From positions 31,535,501 to 31,599,500 of the forward strand of contig NC_068557.1 of assembly GCF_022201045.2 (NCBI RefSeq): a stretch of DNA of 64,000 nt. Reading direction: 5' to 3'. This DNA is from Citrus sinensis (lineage: Eukaryota > Streptophyta > Magnoliopsida > Sapindales > Rutaceae). The position numbers and the translations under genes were made by a program. Positions 48,762 through 61,257 of the stretch are shown one piece after another (position 1 is the first letter of the stretch; each line of letters starts with the position of its first letter). The notes below the pieces were generated by a model, which searched no databases, was not told the origin of the DNA, and saw only the letters and a list, made by a program, of their open reading frames with translations.

Positions 48762-49727
48762 AATTTGTTGATGAATGAGAATTTTAGAGAGGATGAGTGA
48801 GTCAACTCTCAATATTACCATGTTTATATATGATATATTTAGGAAAGTGAGAAGGAGGTGTTTAATGATGCCAGAATCAGAGAGTTTACATGTTTCTAAT
48901 AATGGATTTTGCTTCTTCATTACTTCTATATATGGATTATTATTTTGCCGATATTGGAGAACTTTTTAATTTGTTACCTTATTAGTCTCACCCTTGTAAT
49001 TATGAAACTTTAAGCTTTTAGTTGTCAACAATTAATCTTTCTTGAATTTGCTTCTAAAAGTATTAATTTCATGTTGTGCTAGTTTATTTAGCTTATAATC
49101 ACATTGAGAATGCTCTTTTAATCATGGTGCGTGCTATGTATTCTTAGTCAATTTAGACTTAGGTCTTGAATTCAAGCATTATAGTATGCATGTGTGTTTA
49201 ATTAGTAAAAATTTAAAAAAAAAAATTACAACCACTAAGTGGTAATATGATGTGTGTTGTTATCTTTTTGTAAAATAATTTTATTTAATTATTATATGAA
49301 TGACATAGTACCTCCAATGTATTTTGGGTATTAGAAAAATAAAGTATAATAAATCTGTTGAGTATTTAGTGTGAACGTATATATATGGCACCTAAAGCAA
49401 TGCGTTTTCTAAAAACAGATAAAAAAGAAAAATGCAATCTATATATATGGTGTATGAATTAATGACCAACTAAAGATATTAGTTGTGCTTACTAATTTTT
49501 TTTAATAATGGCTTGACATCCTAAAATTTTGAAGTGAGAGGTGAATAATACATTCAAAATTGTTGCAATTGTTACTTCCAATTCTATTTGTCTTGCCATT
49601 TTTGTTTACATGCAGTTCTTTGTCAGTTATTCTAGTTTTGACATATGTCTCGTTTCTGAAAGCGCGGTCTTATTTTTTATCTCTTTTTTGTGTCTTTTTT
49701 GAATCTCAATTAAAACAGCTAACTAGA
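48762..49727. other. promoter side of the MADS gene and spacer
   Basis: AT-rich. No gene or clear repeat is seen. Confidence 0.5.
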
Positions 49728-50407
49728 GGGGAATTTATAAAAATAGCTCCAACACTTTTAAGTTTTTTAAAATTGATTTCAATCATAACTAGTCAAATAC
49801 AATTTTTTTTAAACTAAATCAGCTCTAACATTTAAGATCATTAGCTTGTCGTAGGGCAACATATGTCTATCACGCATAATGAAATAGTTGTAATTACGTG
49901 TGGTAGGCATATGTCACCCTGCCTATCGCTAACAATAGGTGCCCGTCACACATATTTTGAATGTTATCTCCAATTTTGTTTTAACTTGGATTTTTATTAT
50001 TTTCAATATTTTTTTAATCTATTATCTCAAACTAAATATTTAAGAACCCTCATAATAAATAGAAAATAACAATATTTATAACAAAATCCAACATCAATAT
50101 CAAACCTAAATCCTAAACTTAAAACATTAAAAAAAATCACATTATGTAAAAGCATACACTAACCTTAACTTGTTGTTTTATGCATTACAACATTTATTTG
50201 ATGAATTTGGTAATTTATTAAGAGTCATGAGGTTTGGTGATTTCATGAGATGGTGAGGTTTGATGATTTTCTAAGAATGGTATCGATTTGGTAATTTGTT
50301 GAAAATGATGAGGGCTATTGGTACTAAAAACTTGTATTTATCTAGTTATAACAGAAAAAAGTTAACATAGTTAATTTCAAAAAAATCCAATAGTTTTGAG
50401 ACATTCC
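49728..50407. mobile_element. candidate MULE-type MITE (680 bp)
   Basis: Flanked by 9-bp direct repeats differing at one base (CTAACTAGA at 49719-49727, CTAATTAGA at 50408-50416), the duplication length of Mutator-like elements. The ends are weakly inverted: GGAATTTATAAAAATAG inside the left end against GGAATGTCTCAAAACTA on the other strand at the right. No transposase ORF is present. Confidence 0.45.
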
Positions 50408-50849
50408 CTAATTAGAAAGATGTGCTTTTATATATTTTTATTATTTAGATATCACAGAGTCTTGGCAGGGGTGAGCTTAGAGTTCAACTTTGCGGTAGCC
50501 AAATTAAAAAAATTCTAAACTAACTATATGATTTATTTTTTTCAATTGTACTACATGTAACATGTAAAATTTTTTATTTTCATAGTGTAAAAGTTATTTT
50601 CCTATTGAAAAAATATAATATAAATGTGAATAAACAAAGTCTATAAAACATCAACAAAAAAGTAGGCTCATTTATTTCCAACAAAAGGAAAGAGAATAGA
50701 ATTTGTTAAAAATAAATTAATAATTATAAAGACACAAGTTACTATCAAAATTGATTTTTATGAGATGATATAACTTGAATGATATTTTTCTCCAAAATTT
50801 AAACATTGTGAGAGAATGTGGTCCCATAAGGTAAGATTGGCAAAATATG

Positions 50850-52510
50850 GGTTTAGGCTAAGCTTTTTCAAAATCATCCTTATTTGCAACCCTGATAGCC
50901 CTCCAGTAGTCATCTCTAAGTTGTACATTAGGAAACGTTTGTGTTAAGTTGGAAAATACATAGCTTGCATAGTACCTATTAAGGAAAAGAACTGAAAGTG
51001 TTAATCTTGGGCCACCCTCTTGTGAAATGATAACACTTCAAATTGCCCCCTAAAGTTTTGACAACATCAGGTTACCTCCAAGAGACACTTTGATCATAAT
51101 TAAATATATTAGATTGATCAGATCATACCAAACTATAAATGTAAAAAAAAAAAGTAACAATATTTAAGTTTTTACGCACCTATTTTGTGATCCATAAAAC
51201 TCTTGGTTTAAGACATTCAGCACACCTTCTGTATATCTGTCATAAAAGTTAACTCCCTTGAATCAGCTAAATATTCTTTCAAATGCCCCAAAAACCAAGT
51301 CCAGCTGTTAGTGTTCTAAGATTCACACATACATACTGTTAATGGAAAGATTCATTGGCTTGCATCAAGTGTAACTGCTAATAACAATACACTCTCGAAT
51401 GGTTCCTTTAAATGATATCCTTCAAAAAAAATAAATGGTCTATATCCCTCCTTGAAACCATCTCTAAGTCCTGGAAAACACATAATGAACCTTTGGAACT
51501 TACACTTGTCTGCAGGGGTGCTTGATTTTATGATTTTAAGCATTGCTAGTGCACCCAACATATGTTGTTTAATGATGTAAGCATAGTGTCACATGACGAG
51601 AGGTTATATCTTAGGTGTCACGATTGCGGTCCATGACATTAGTCCCAAAAGTCTTTAAAGCTCTAAATATGGTCTCCGCTGCCTACTGACTCTAGAATAT
51701 TTCTTTTGGCTCTATAAGCCTTCTGTGGACTGACCTTAACCCCACACATCTGTTTGATATCAATAAACATATTCTCCACAGAAAAGGAAATATTAACATT
51801 GATTTTTTTCTGGTACTTCTTGACAATCCAAGCAGTTGTTGCCTCTAGATTTTTCATAATCCCTTGACATGTATAGATATTATGAAAACTTTTTATTTGG
51901 AAGCATTCACCATGTCTATACTACGAAGCATAGACTTTAAACGGATAGTTGAATGCATAACAATGACATAGTATCCTCATTCTCTTAAATTTCACTCTTC
52001 TACCTCGAAAACTTTCTTGATTACAAAAATCTTGAAGGACTCATGCAAAAGACTTCGTGTTTCTTAAAACCATTTCAACCTTAAAATCCATTAGATTTGT
52101 ACTATCCTCAAACATTTGACCACTACTATGTGAGATATTGCACTGAATGGATGCTCATTATCTAATGATTGGATTGGACCAAAATCAGCATTGTCACTTT
52201 CATAACCCTGTAACAACCTACCATCTCTATCACTACCATCACCATGATTAAATTTACTACTACCTTTATGTGTTGCTTCTTCATTATCGCTTTTATTATC
52301 TGAATCAAAATATAAATAAAACTCATCTTCAGCATGAGGAAGAGGCAAATCATCTATTATTGTCTGTGTTGAAAGACAAGCAACTGATGAATTTGTAGTT
52401 GCCCTTGTCTTGCTTGGCTTAGGCCTAGTCTGAACAAACTCATTGTCTATAGAATTTATTTTTCTTTTCTTTCCACTGCTCTTTGAAGGCTTAACAGGAA
52501 CAAGTTATCT
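50850..52510 (-). mobile_element. decayed MuDR-type (MULE) transposase
   Basis: Minus-strand fragments in the right order resemble a plant MuDR transposase. First comes an acidic N-terminal stretch (52350-52100, FDSDNKSDNEEATHKGSS). Then comes the WIVKKYQKKINVNI...MCGVKVSPQKAYRAKRNILE region (51860-51663), the MuDR N-terminal domain before the catalytic core. Next is RFIMCFPGLRDGFKEGYRPF with EGYHLKEPFESVLLLAVTLD (51530-51352), the core segment around the first catalytic aspartate, where the usual D is now E (IFFEGYHL instead of ..LDGCHL). Last is a C-terminal piece, FPNVQLRDDYWRAIRVANKD (about 50940-50870). Frames change between pieces and stops intervene, so no active enzyme is made. No terminal repeats were identified. 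Confidence 0.75.
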
Positions 52511-55094
52511 ATTTTAACTCTACTGTGCAATCCTATGAGAAGCTCTTATCTAGAGAGAAGTAGTTTTCTTTTTGTTGGCACAAATATGAGATGACTGCAC
52601 TTTACTACTTCTGTGCCTGCTTTGGCAAAATCAAATTGTTCTGGATACTGCATAGACCTAGCGGAGCAGTGTTAAACTGACAAGGAGATGCAATAGATTG
52701 CCAAAGCAAGCAACGGCAATTTGTTAACTCTTTATGCTTTATGTTAAAGCAAATGTATACACGCGCACACACACTCTTTACAAGAATTCTAATAATTTAA
52801 GTCTCAATTTAAGGCTCAGTTGATGTGTTATTTATCTAAAAAGATGGTACTATATTAATCTCATTAATTATGAAATTTAGTATACAATGAATATAACTTA
52901 ATAATTAGGATCGTAATTGTTGGAATCCTTATTGATACTATAAAGTTGATAAAAAAAAAAAAGGTCGCGTCCAGCCGGCTTCGGAATGGCATGGCATGGC
53001 ATCGAATATATTTTGTAACCTTTTTTCTTTTTCTTTTCTTCAAAAATTCATCATATATTTGTTTGGATAGCATGGAAAATGTTTTAGTCATTCAAATTCT
53101 CTGTCATCTCGTCATTCGGCTGCGTCTTCATCTAATTTAATATTTAAGGCTGCCAGCCAATCACCAATTCAACATATTATATAATTCTAGTTACCAATTC
53201 ATTTTTCTAAATGGTATAATACAACATCAAATTGCTTTTGTAAGAAGGGTATTATACAATCCAAGCCACAACTCTTCACACATGAAAACCACAGCTCGAT
53301 CTTAAGTTTTCTTTGGTGATACTCTAATTTTATATATGTATATTTATGCGGTCAATAATGAAAATTTTCATAAATTTAAAGTTTTTTAATGAAAGATGAT
53401 GAAGGATGTTGTCCCAAAGAACATTACACTATAGTCATTTCTTATAAGAAAATACAATTAATTTGTAGGATTGCAAGGCATAGCCGTTAACCTCAAAAGT
53501 GATTTGATATCAGTTGTTCAGACTACTTTATTCTGAAATTAGCTGGTTTTTGACACCGTGCACTCTTTGAGAAATAAATTTATAAGACTATATATATTGT
53601 AATGGGAAGCATCTTATCTAGCATATGAATAAAGAAGGAATAAGAGTTTTCGTAAAGTTCTGAAAGCAACCGAAAAGATTATTCTTAAATTATATATCAA
53701 TAAGTGAATATCGAAAGAAGCATATACTAAGCCAACTGGCCAATAATTGAAGGTCTTTAACAACAATTAAGATTTAATATTAACTATGTGAGCGCAAGGC
53801 TTTGAAACAAACCCAAATTACAAATGAATTGGACTGAAATCAACTTTGAAATAACATTAATTACTGACGAATTCCGGCATTAATTAAAAACAGGCTTAGT
53901 CAAGCTAATCAAGTTGCAACTAGTTATTGTCCCAAGGGCCTGGCTAAGTAGATTTAAAGCAGCTTCAATTAGCTGATCACTTGAGTTCAAATTCAAAAAA
54001 AAGGTATGGCTTAAAAAATTTATTAATTTGGTCCAAGATAAAAATAAAAATTTACAACTAATTATTCAAAAGACAATAAATTTTAATATTAAGATTTTGC
54101 TTCTAGCAATGAGTAATATTGATTAGCGCAATCATATTTTTGAGCAAGTCCAAATTGAATAAGACTAATGACTAAATCTCCTTGTAATTAAATAGCATAA
54201 GTGTTTCACGGATATGTGTTTATTTAAAGAAGTCTATAAATTGTTTACTATAATTTATTTTTGCTTATCTTGCTTTTCGTTAAACCGTTTATAGCATTGC
54301 TTCTAGAAAACCCTAAATGCTAAAAACACATTGAAAAGTAGCCTTAACGCTTCTCAAAGTTGAAAAGCGTTCACAAAGTTGAAAATTCCCTGTCGATACT
54401 ATTCGGGTAAATAAATGGGAGTTTCAATAAACGTAGCACATGCCCAAATCGAAAATCACACATTCAAATCATCCAAATTCGGAAGCCTTTGTATTTATTC
54501 CCCCGGAAACTGCCCGCTCTATTTCCTCAGTGCCACTGTCATTTTCTAGCATATTCCTCCTTAGCTTTTCCATCGTATTTATGTGTTCGTCTTGTCCCGA
54601 AAGAACTGAGGTGTCTCACTTTGATTTGAAATTAATAAGACGATAAATTCCGATGCTTTTTGTTGGTCCTTGGTCGAATCCACCGACCTGAGGCTTACAA
54701 TTGGCCACATCTTTTTTTTACAATTGTGAGAAAAGAGATCGGTTGGGTCTTAATAGTATTATAAATTTACAACATTTTAGTCTCGAATTTTGTATTTTTT
54801 GGAAATTCGGTCTATCAACTTAATTAAAAGTATAAGTTTCATTTTTTTAAGTTTAAGATTCTTTTTTCTAACTAAGCACATTAATTAAGTCTTGTATTAA
54901 CTAATTAGATATTATATAGTAGCAAAAAGGTATTTGATTCGTTTAAGGACGAGTTCTGTATTTCTTAGAGAGTTAAAAGTCTTCTATTAATTAAACTGCG
55001 TTAGATATATTATATGGCGGCGAACATGTGTGTATAAAAAATAATTATATGTCCTGAAAAAGTTTATTGATACTTTCCACTCCAATGTGTTTCT
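52511..55094. other. intergenic spacer
   Basis: No supported gene. AT-rich with scattered short runs, for example CA/CG alternation near 52758-52775. Confidence 0.5.
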
Positions 55095-55436
55095 AGATAC
55101 GCACGTATCCAACCACTCGGGCAGTAACCCGAGTGGCCAGGGCTGCTACCCTCCAACTTGGAGGGCAGCAGTTCGAACCCCCACAAAAGTATTGTGGGGG
55201 TATTTCATTTCTCAATTAATTTGAGTGAAGGTAGTCTTCTCCCTTACCCATGAGTGAGGAGTAGACATCCCTCGAATATTTGTGAGGGTTAAAATCTGGG
55301 CAGAGCTCCATTAGTATTGATGTCAGTTAGTCCCAGTAATAGTCTGATTTGTAAATATCAGTAATAATCTCATGTATATGAGTTATAATCTGAGCAATAG
55401 TCTCATGTAATAAAAAAAAAAGATACGCACGTATCC
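55095..55436 (+). mobile_element. tRNA-derived SINE with 16-bp target duplication
   Basis: The body is 55111-55420 (310 bp). It is flanked by the identical 16-base sequence AGATACGCACGTATCC at 55095-55110 and 55421-55436, and the right copy directly follows an A-rich tail, so this is an L1-type retroposition. The 5' part is tRNA-like: GTTCGAACCC at 55171-55180 is a standard B box, and an A-box-like GAGTGGCCAGGG lies about 40 bases earlier. The first 50 bases hold stem-forming pairs (CACTCGGG/CCCGAGTG and ACCCTCC/GGAGGGC). The exact duplication implies a young insertion. Family not assigned. Confidence 0.88.
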
Positions 55437-55685
55437 TACGCAACACAGCTCACGCGTTCACTTCTTCACGTTACCTAACCTACCCTTGGTTTATTTTTTA
55501 TTTATTTTTCTTCTTTTTGGGTGGGTTGAGTTTGACCCATCAAAACGCGGAACAGTTATTCTTGCACACCCGCCACACAAATTACCAAACCACCCTCGAC
55601 GAATAACCAAGTAGGAAAAAAATACCCTCACATCTTTATGAAATATGAACCGTGTCCCTGAAGAAATTCAACTTTCAGAGTCTTT

Positions 55686-55692
55686 TATATAA
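55686..55692 (+). promoter_or_regulatory. TATA box of the small membrane-protein gene
   Basis: TATATAA, 108-114 bases before the ATG at 55800. It predicts transcription from about 55718 and a leader of about 80 bases. Confidence 0.5.
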
Positions 55693-55799
55693 GCACCATA
55701 ATTTTGACGCTCTCATTATTCTAATGTGAACGAACAACAACCAGAGACCAGAAGGCAGAAGCAAAGGGCCGATAGTTCGGTGATTGTATCACATATCAT

Positions 55800-55805
55800 A
55801 TGGAA

Positions 55806-55840
<35 letters not shown>

Positions 55841-56054
55841 AGGCATAAAGAGGCTTAACAGGAGATGGGTTTTATTTAAGAGGCTGATAAAGAGGGAGTC
55901 TCTGAGATGGAAGTTTCTGGGAAAGTGGAAGAGACTCAATCTTCAGATCTCTTTCTTCGATGATGTTCTCTTCAAGATTGTTTCCGTTTTTGAAGCTGTT
56001 GTTTTGGTTGCCACCGCCTGTTTCTTCTTTCTTTGTTGCGGCTGTCACTTTTGA
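55800..56054 (+). CDS. small single-span membrane protein, unknown function (84 aa)
   Basis: I do not recognise a family. The ATG begins a run of five Ser-Thr pairs encoded by a GAGCAC hexanucleotide repeat (55806-55840). Then comes a strongly basic segment (about residues 17-48, KRLNRRWVLFKRLIKRESLR and KFLGKWKRLN). The C-terminal hydrophobic helix (about 58-80, FKIVSVFEAVVLVATACFFF) ends in LCCGCHF. This looks like a tail-anchored or single-span protein with a basic cytosolic face. The cysteines near the end could be lipidated or bind metal; that is inference. A TATA box at a sensible distance and a G/C content higher than the flanks support a real gene. The repeat length may vary between alleles. 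Confidence 0.6.
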
Positions 56055-57647
56055 CCCTTTTTCTTTCTCTTTACGTATCCATTTATTTTATGGCATACAA
56101 TTTTCATTTTGGATCTTTTAATGAGGTTATGTTGTTTAACTTTTAAGTTACGCCTTGGATTTGGAATTGGGTTTGTGGAAAGAAGAAGAGAGAGTTGGGG
56201 GAAGTTTCTGATTGGATCTGATTCGTGATCGCCTCCTTTGGTCCTTCGTACTTAATTCGTTTTCTAATTGCTGGGGCTATGGTGGTGGCCGTAATTTGGG
56301 CTCTGAAGCTTTGCGGGGGCCGTGGGCAGAAGCTAATTTGCATAAATACATCCAAGAAATTTTTATAAAAAAAATTAAGTGAGATGTAACTTCTTTCTAT
56401 GAACGGATCTTGGCAGAGAGTTATGTTACTTCTCCCTCCGTGTCTCTAGCCTTGATTAGCTAAAATATTCTCATAAATTAAGTGTTAATTTTTCTCCACG
56501 CCAATCGGCCAATGCCACTTTCCGTGGTGGTGTAAACCTTGCTAATTTGTCTTCTTACAGCTCTCCAATATGTTTAGAAACTTAGAATTGAATTCGTAGG
56601 GGTGCAAATTTAGTTTTTTTTTTTTTTAAAAATTCTTTCTAATTTTCTTTCTAATTTTTTTTTCTCAAAAAAAGAAAAGAAAAGAAAAGTAAAACTTCAT
56701 CATCTTTGGAGGAAGAAAATAACAAAATCTCCAATGTCAACCGTCTTGCTGTAACTAGGCCTGACAAAGCTATTCTATTAAGCTCGCTGGGCTCTTCATG
56801 GGGAGCCTTATTGTTTTACAGTGTCCAGTAATTTTTGCAAACTTAAGGTCAAATAGACGAAATATGTACCATATATATATTATAGTTTTTTTTTTCAGAA
56901 TTTTAAAATGTGGAAAAGTTTGAAAATTTTTTAAAACTGCATAATGTTAAAGTATTATTAAAATAACACTTTAAAATCATAAGATTTTAAAATTTTTCAG
57001 AATTTTCTTACATTTTAAAAATTTTTAAATCTTATATTAGAAAATTTCGAATACGTACATCACATTGTAGGTAAGCAAGAAGTAATGAGTCGAAACACTA
57101 TTGAAATAAGTGAAATTCTAACTAACCACACACTTGCACGATAAGACAGAGTAGTTTATTTCTAATTACAGTGTAGTACATTGTGCGCAATTTAAAGCCT
57201 AATAAATTCAAGATGCCACGAGAAAGGGGCCTAACTACGGTACCTAATTAAGTTTGACTTGGCAGCCAGAAATTCTTCCAATTTACTTAGTTTTCTGGGC
57301 TGTCAAATTGGAATCCTTCAATCCAGTTATTGGAGACAGAGATTTTTAAACCCGAAAACCCGCAAATATCATCCAAACGGAACGGATCCTACATTAAATC
57401 TAGTAAGCGGCAGCGTTTCAGACGACCAGAGAAATCAGCCACTAGAATCTCCTATTTCAATTTTGAAGATTATAGTTTTTAAAAAAGTCAAATGTTGCGG
57501 ACATAGTTGATTCTAAGGCAATTTCGTTTCACTTTCATCCGTCCCAATCTCAGTAAAATCAATGTTATACCACTCAAAACAAAACTTAATGCATCAGCTG
57601 ACGACATTGAACGAATTAATTGAAATTGAGCTAACTGGATCTATGAT
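56055..57647. other. intergenic spacer
   Basis: Probable 3' UTR of the small ORF, then AT-rich DNA. The open frame near 57.26-57.51 kb has no recognisable domain. The right edge is the 3' flank of the CHX gene. Confidence 0.5.
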
Positions 57648-60524
57648 CTAATCGTCCACAAATAATAACCCATGGTTGGAGCGTCGCATTGAGACAGCAC
57701 CCACTTCCCCATCATCGCCAGGATAGTGTTGGACAACCAGAACAGAGGCACGAATAAAATCTGAATAAACTAACAAATCCCCAATAGCTCCAATCTCCGG
57801 GCACTCACTCCAGCCCAATAAATCAGCCGTGGCCGCCGACGCCATAACTTCTCTTCCTACAATGTATAAACCAACCTTCTGAAGTTCCATCTCTCTTAAG
57901 GCACCTGTTGTCTCTTCTCGATTATTCACTACCTTTTCATAATAATTCACGTTGTGCTCGCCCGCAGTCTGTAGCCTGAACTCGTTTACAAACTCCGCAT
58001 CAACCTGGCTTTGCCTTCCATCAATACATTTCGAATATCGGATATCTTCTTCCTTCACATTGTTGTTGTATCTAGAGTGAAGCCGCAGAACGGTTAGTTG
58101 AACCGACGGGTTCGCTGACATTCTCCACGCAAGTGCTAACGCTTCGCGGTCGTCTGGGCCGCCGATGAAAACCATGACCACATGTTGCATCCTCCCGTTG
58201 TCGGATTTGCCTTGTCCTTTGTCCACGAAGATTCCCACAGAACATGGTGCATTGGCTAAGATATTCTTGTTCACTTCACGAAAGGGTGATGACCCTGTTG
58301 TATCGCCGTTGCTGTTACCGGCTTGATTATGAAAAGGAAGAATCATGAACGCTATGTGCTTGTCTTCTGCGAGATTGCATACGTCTTCGTGCATAGTGAT
58401 GAAAGGTGACATTGCAGTGAGGGGATGAACCGAGATGCCTGTGCTCCGGTTTTCAAAGGCTTCAAATATATTGACGATTCGGTCCGACGGGGAACTCCCA
58501 ACGCGCTTGTATGCGGAGTTCTTGCTCGAGGTGTGGACAATGAGCACGGCAGAAGCGCTGCCTCTGAGCTCAACAAGGTGGAGGGCGAAGATGCAGAGAG
58601 GGGATTCTTTGGTGGCATTGGAGAGCTCGAGGAGGTTGATTGTGCCTAGTACATTGCCAACACCGTGGACGCATGCAAGAATTCGGAGCTCAGCTCCTTG
58701 TTTTGCGCGCTGTATGCTCCTGCCCTTGTATTTGATAATACGCGTTGAGGACCTGTACATTGTAGAAATGATAGGCGCAACTCCGCCGGTCATTATCACG
58801 ATAGCTATCACCATGACAGCATACTCTTGGTCGTGCAAAACCTGACAGATCAGATTACTAATACTCTTCTTGATTGTTCTTTGGAATCAAAAGTATATAT
58901 AGTACTAACTTAAGAAGAGCCCAATATTTTTTGCCTTTTTTTTTAATTTATATGGTTCTTAAACTAAGAAAGAGATTTTATATATATATATATATATATA
59001 CACTGAATCCAATCCAGACAAAGTCTTGACAACCGAGAGAGAAAATTATTAACTAACCTTTTTGTCCCAGCCGAGGTTAAGCACGACCACGGCCAATATA
59101 CCTTTGGTGTTCATAAGTACGCCAAGAGCCAATCTATCTTGCAATGGCATGTGGTAGGAGTGAGAAACCAAGAGAGTACCCAGAATCTTACAAAAACAAG
59201 TCAAGATTATAACAAACCCAGCCAGGAACCAATTATGGACCTTATGAACATTAGTTCTTATCCCACACATTGCAAAGAACAGCGGCAGCATAATCCCAGA
59301 TACAAAGTCCGCAAACCTCTCAAAAAGCAAAGCGCCCAGATCCCTATCCGGCATTATAATTCCGAAAACAAATGCCCCCACAATTGAGAACGTGCCAGTA
59401 ACTTCCGTAACAAATGAGCAAATTACAACCCCAATAAGAAAAAAGCACAAATAGGAATCGCTGTAAGCATTGTTGTTTCCTTTTGAAGTGCGGCGAATAA
59501 GCCACTCCAGGCCTGGACGCACTGCATAGATGCATGTTAAACTGAAGGCAATAGTCGAAATGATAGCAGCAGGGGCATTTTCAGGACTAGAACGTATTGG
59601 TAACACAACTGCCACCAGAATCCAGGAGCAAACATCACTGATCATAGCAATAGACGTAGCTAAACGTCCAATATCTGTTTGAAGGAGCTTGAGTTCTCCC
59701 AGAATCCAAGTAACGGCAGGGAAGCCTGTGACAGTGAGCGTGAGGCCCCAGAACAGGCATCCGCTGGGATCAGTAGGGAGATGCAAGAGGCGGGCTGTGA
59801 GGAAAAACAAACCAGCTCCCACACCCATTGGAATCAAAGCTCCAGCAGCTGCTATGTTCAATTCTCTCTTGGCGGAACTCTTAATAGAATTTACGTCCAT
59901 CTCTAAACCAATCAAGAATATGTACAAATCCAAGGCCATGTATGCTACTGTCTCCAACGTCGTCACTGATCGCACAGGAAATAATTTGGAGAAGTATGCT
60001 TTCCTTCCAAAAAATGATGGACCTAACAACAAACCACCCTATATAAAATGAATATTTCACATTGTTAATTGGTTATTTCTGACAAACAGCAAAAGGAATT
60101 TAATTCCACAAACTATAGTTTTTTTTTTTTGGGTTTAAAAAGAAATTCAGAACCTGGAGCTCTATGTACAGAGAATTCCTAAAAGAAAAATTATGCATAA
60201 TCCATGCATTGGAATTGACAATTGTTTTTTCCATCTTTTAGCAATATTTGTACAAAGGGTAGAATTTTAATAAAAGTGAAAAAGATTTGAAGGAACAGTC
60301 TTACTTACAAGAATATCTGTGACCAGACGGGGTTGACGGAGAGGTCTGAGAATGAAGTAAAGAGAGCGAGTGATCGTAATGATGAAGGCAAGCTGCACAA
60401 TAAGGAGAGGGATGGGTTCAAAGAGAGGGTTTTTGCTTGGCCAGATGCCATTTGTGGTGGTTACATTAAGAATGATACATGTATTGGAAAAATTACTATG
60501 GTTTTCATATACATTTGTGACCAT
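57648..60524 (-). CDS. CHX-family cation/H+ antiporter (796 aa)
   Basis: Three exons, in transcription order 60524-60309, 60038-59058, 58841-57648 (2391 nt), all joined in phase 0. The N-terminus carries GIWPSKNPLFEPIPLLIVQL, typical of plant CHX proteins. A CPA2 membrane domain of 10-12 helices follows (about residues 35-435), with GGLLLGPSFFGR, FLIGLEMD, the ion-site region ATSIAMISDVCSWI (Asp207), FVFGIIMPDRDLG, LPLFFAMCGIRTN and LMNTKGILAVVVLNLG. The last roughly 360 residues form the cytosolic tail with two USP-like folds (ILACVHGVGNVLGTINLLEL; VVMVFIGGPDDREALALAWR). CHX proteins move K+ and protons across endomembranes or the plasma membrane, and many act in pollen. Length is normal for the family. 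I cannot assign it to one numbered CHX. Confidence 0.92.
58979..59001. repeat. (TA)n microsatellite in CHX intron 2
   Basis: About 11 TA units within the intron between the membrane-domain and tail exons. Confidence 0.85.
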
Positions 60525-61257
60525 TTTTTTCCCCTCAAGCTTGGCTTCTTGAGCAAATTCACCCCGTGCACACCACCGTTGGGTCCTCCTGATATGGCCA
60601 GGAACTGGGGGAGAAAGGAAAAAGAAAACAAAACCGGAGTTCGGTTAAAGAGTGCATATTCATAGGTAAATTATTTTGGTTGTCAGCTCTAATTAGGGTA
60701 TCGTTTTGTTCGTTGGGATTTTGTTTTCGACAACTTTTGAGTAGTTGGAACCAGAACCAGATTCTGATTTTGCGGTCACACGGTCATCTGTCTCACTTGA
60801 TGTCTTCATCCATCCCCACATTAGTTAGATTCTGACAAATATATCAATTATATTATATGATTGAAATGATTAGCGGTTGATGAGCATTAATTCTTTTCCA
60901 AATATTTAATACATTTGACCACACCTCATTTCTAATTGCTAAAATATAACTTAAAAATAAATAAATAAGCTTTGATCTCCACTTCGTAGCTACTTACGTT
61001 TCAACCCAAAATATGAGTTCACTCATGAACACAAACTACTGAACTAGAATAATAATAATCACCTTAATTGTCAAATCTGCATCCAGGATAACCTCAATGC
61101 AATTGCCAAGACCTAATTTACAAGGATAGTACAGACAGGAACAAAATTGAAAAGCAATTTGTGAATTCAATAGTGATCCCCATAAACTGATATACAACTA
61201 GTAACCCAGTTCCTTCTATTCCTCGTGAAACATTGTACTAATAATACAATAACAACC
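60525..61257. other. promoter side of the CHX gene and 3' flank of the HMG gene
   Basis: No additional gene is seen. Confidence 0.5.

Noticed and set aside
57259-57510. 83-codon frame downstream of the CHX gene
   Set aside because: No domain, no regulatory context, and AT-rich codons typical of spacer DNA.
58425-58845. Plus-strand frames of 74 and 136 codons inside the CHX tail exon
   Set aside because: They are antisense shadows of a strongly conserved coding exon.
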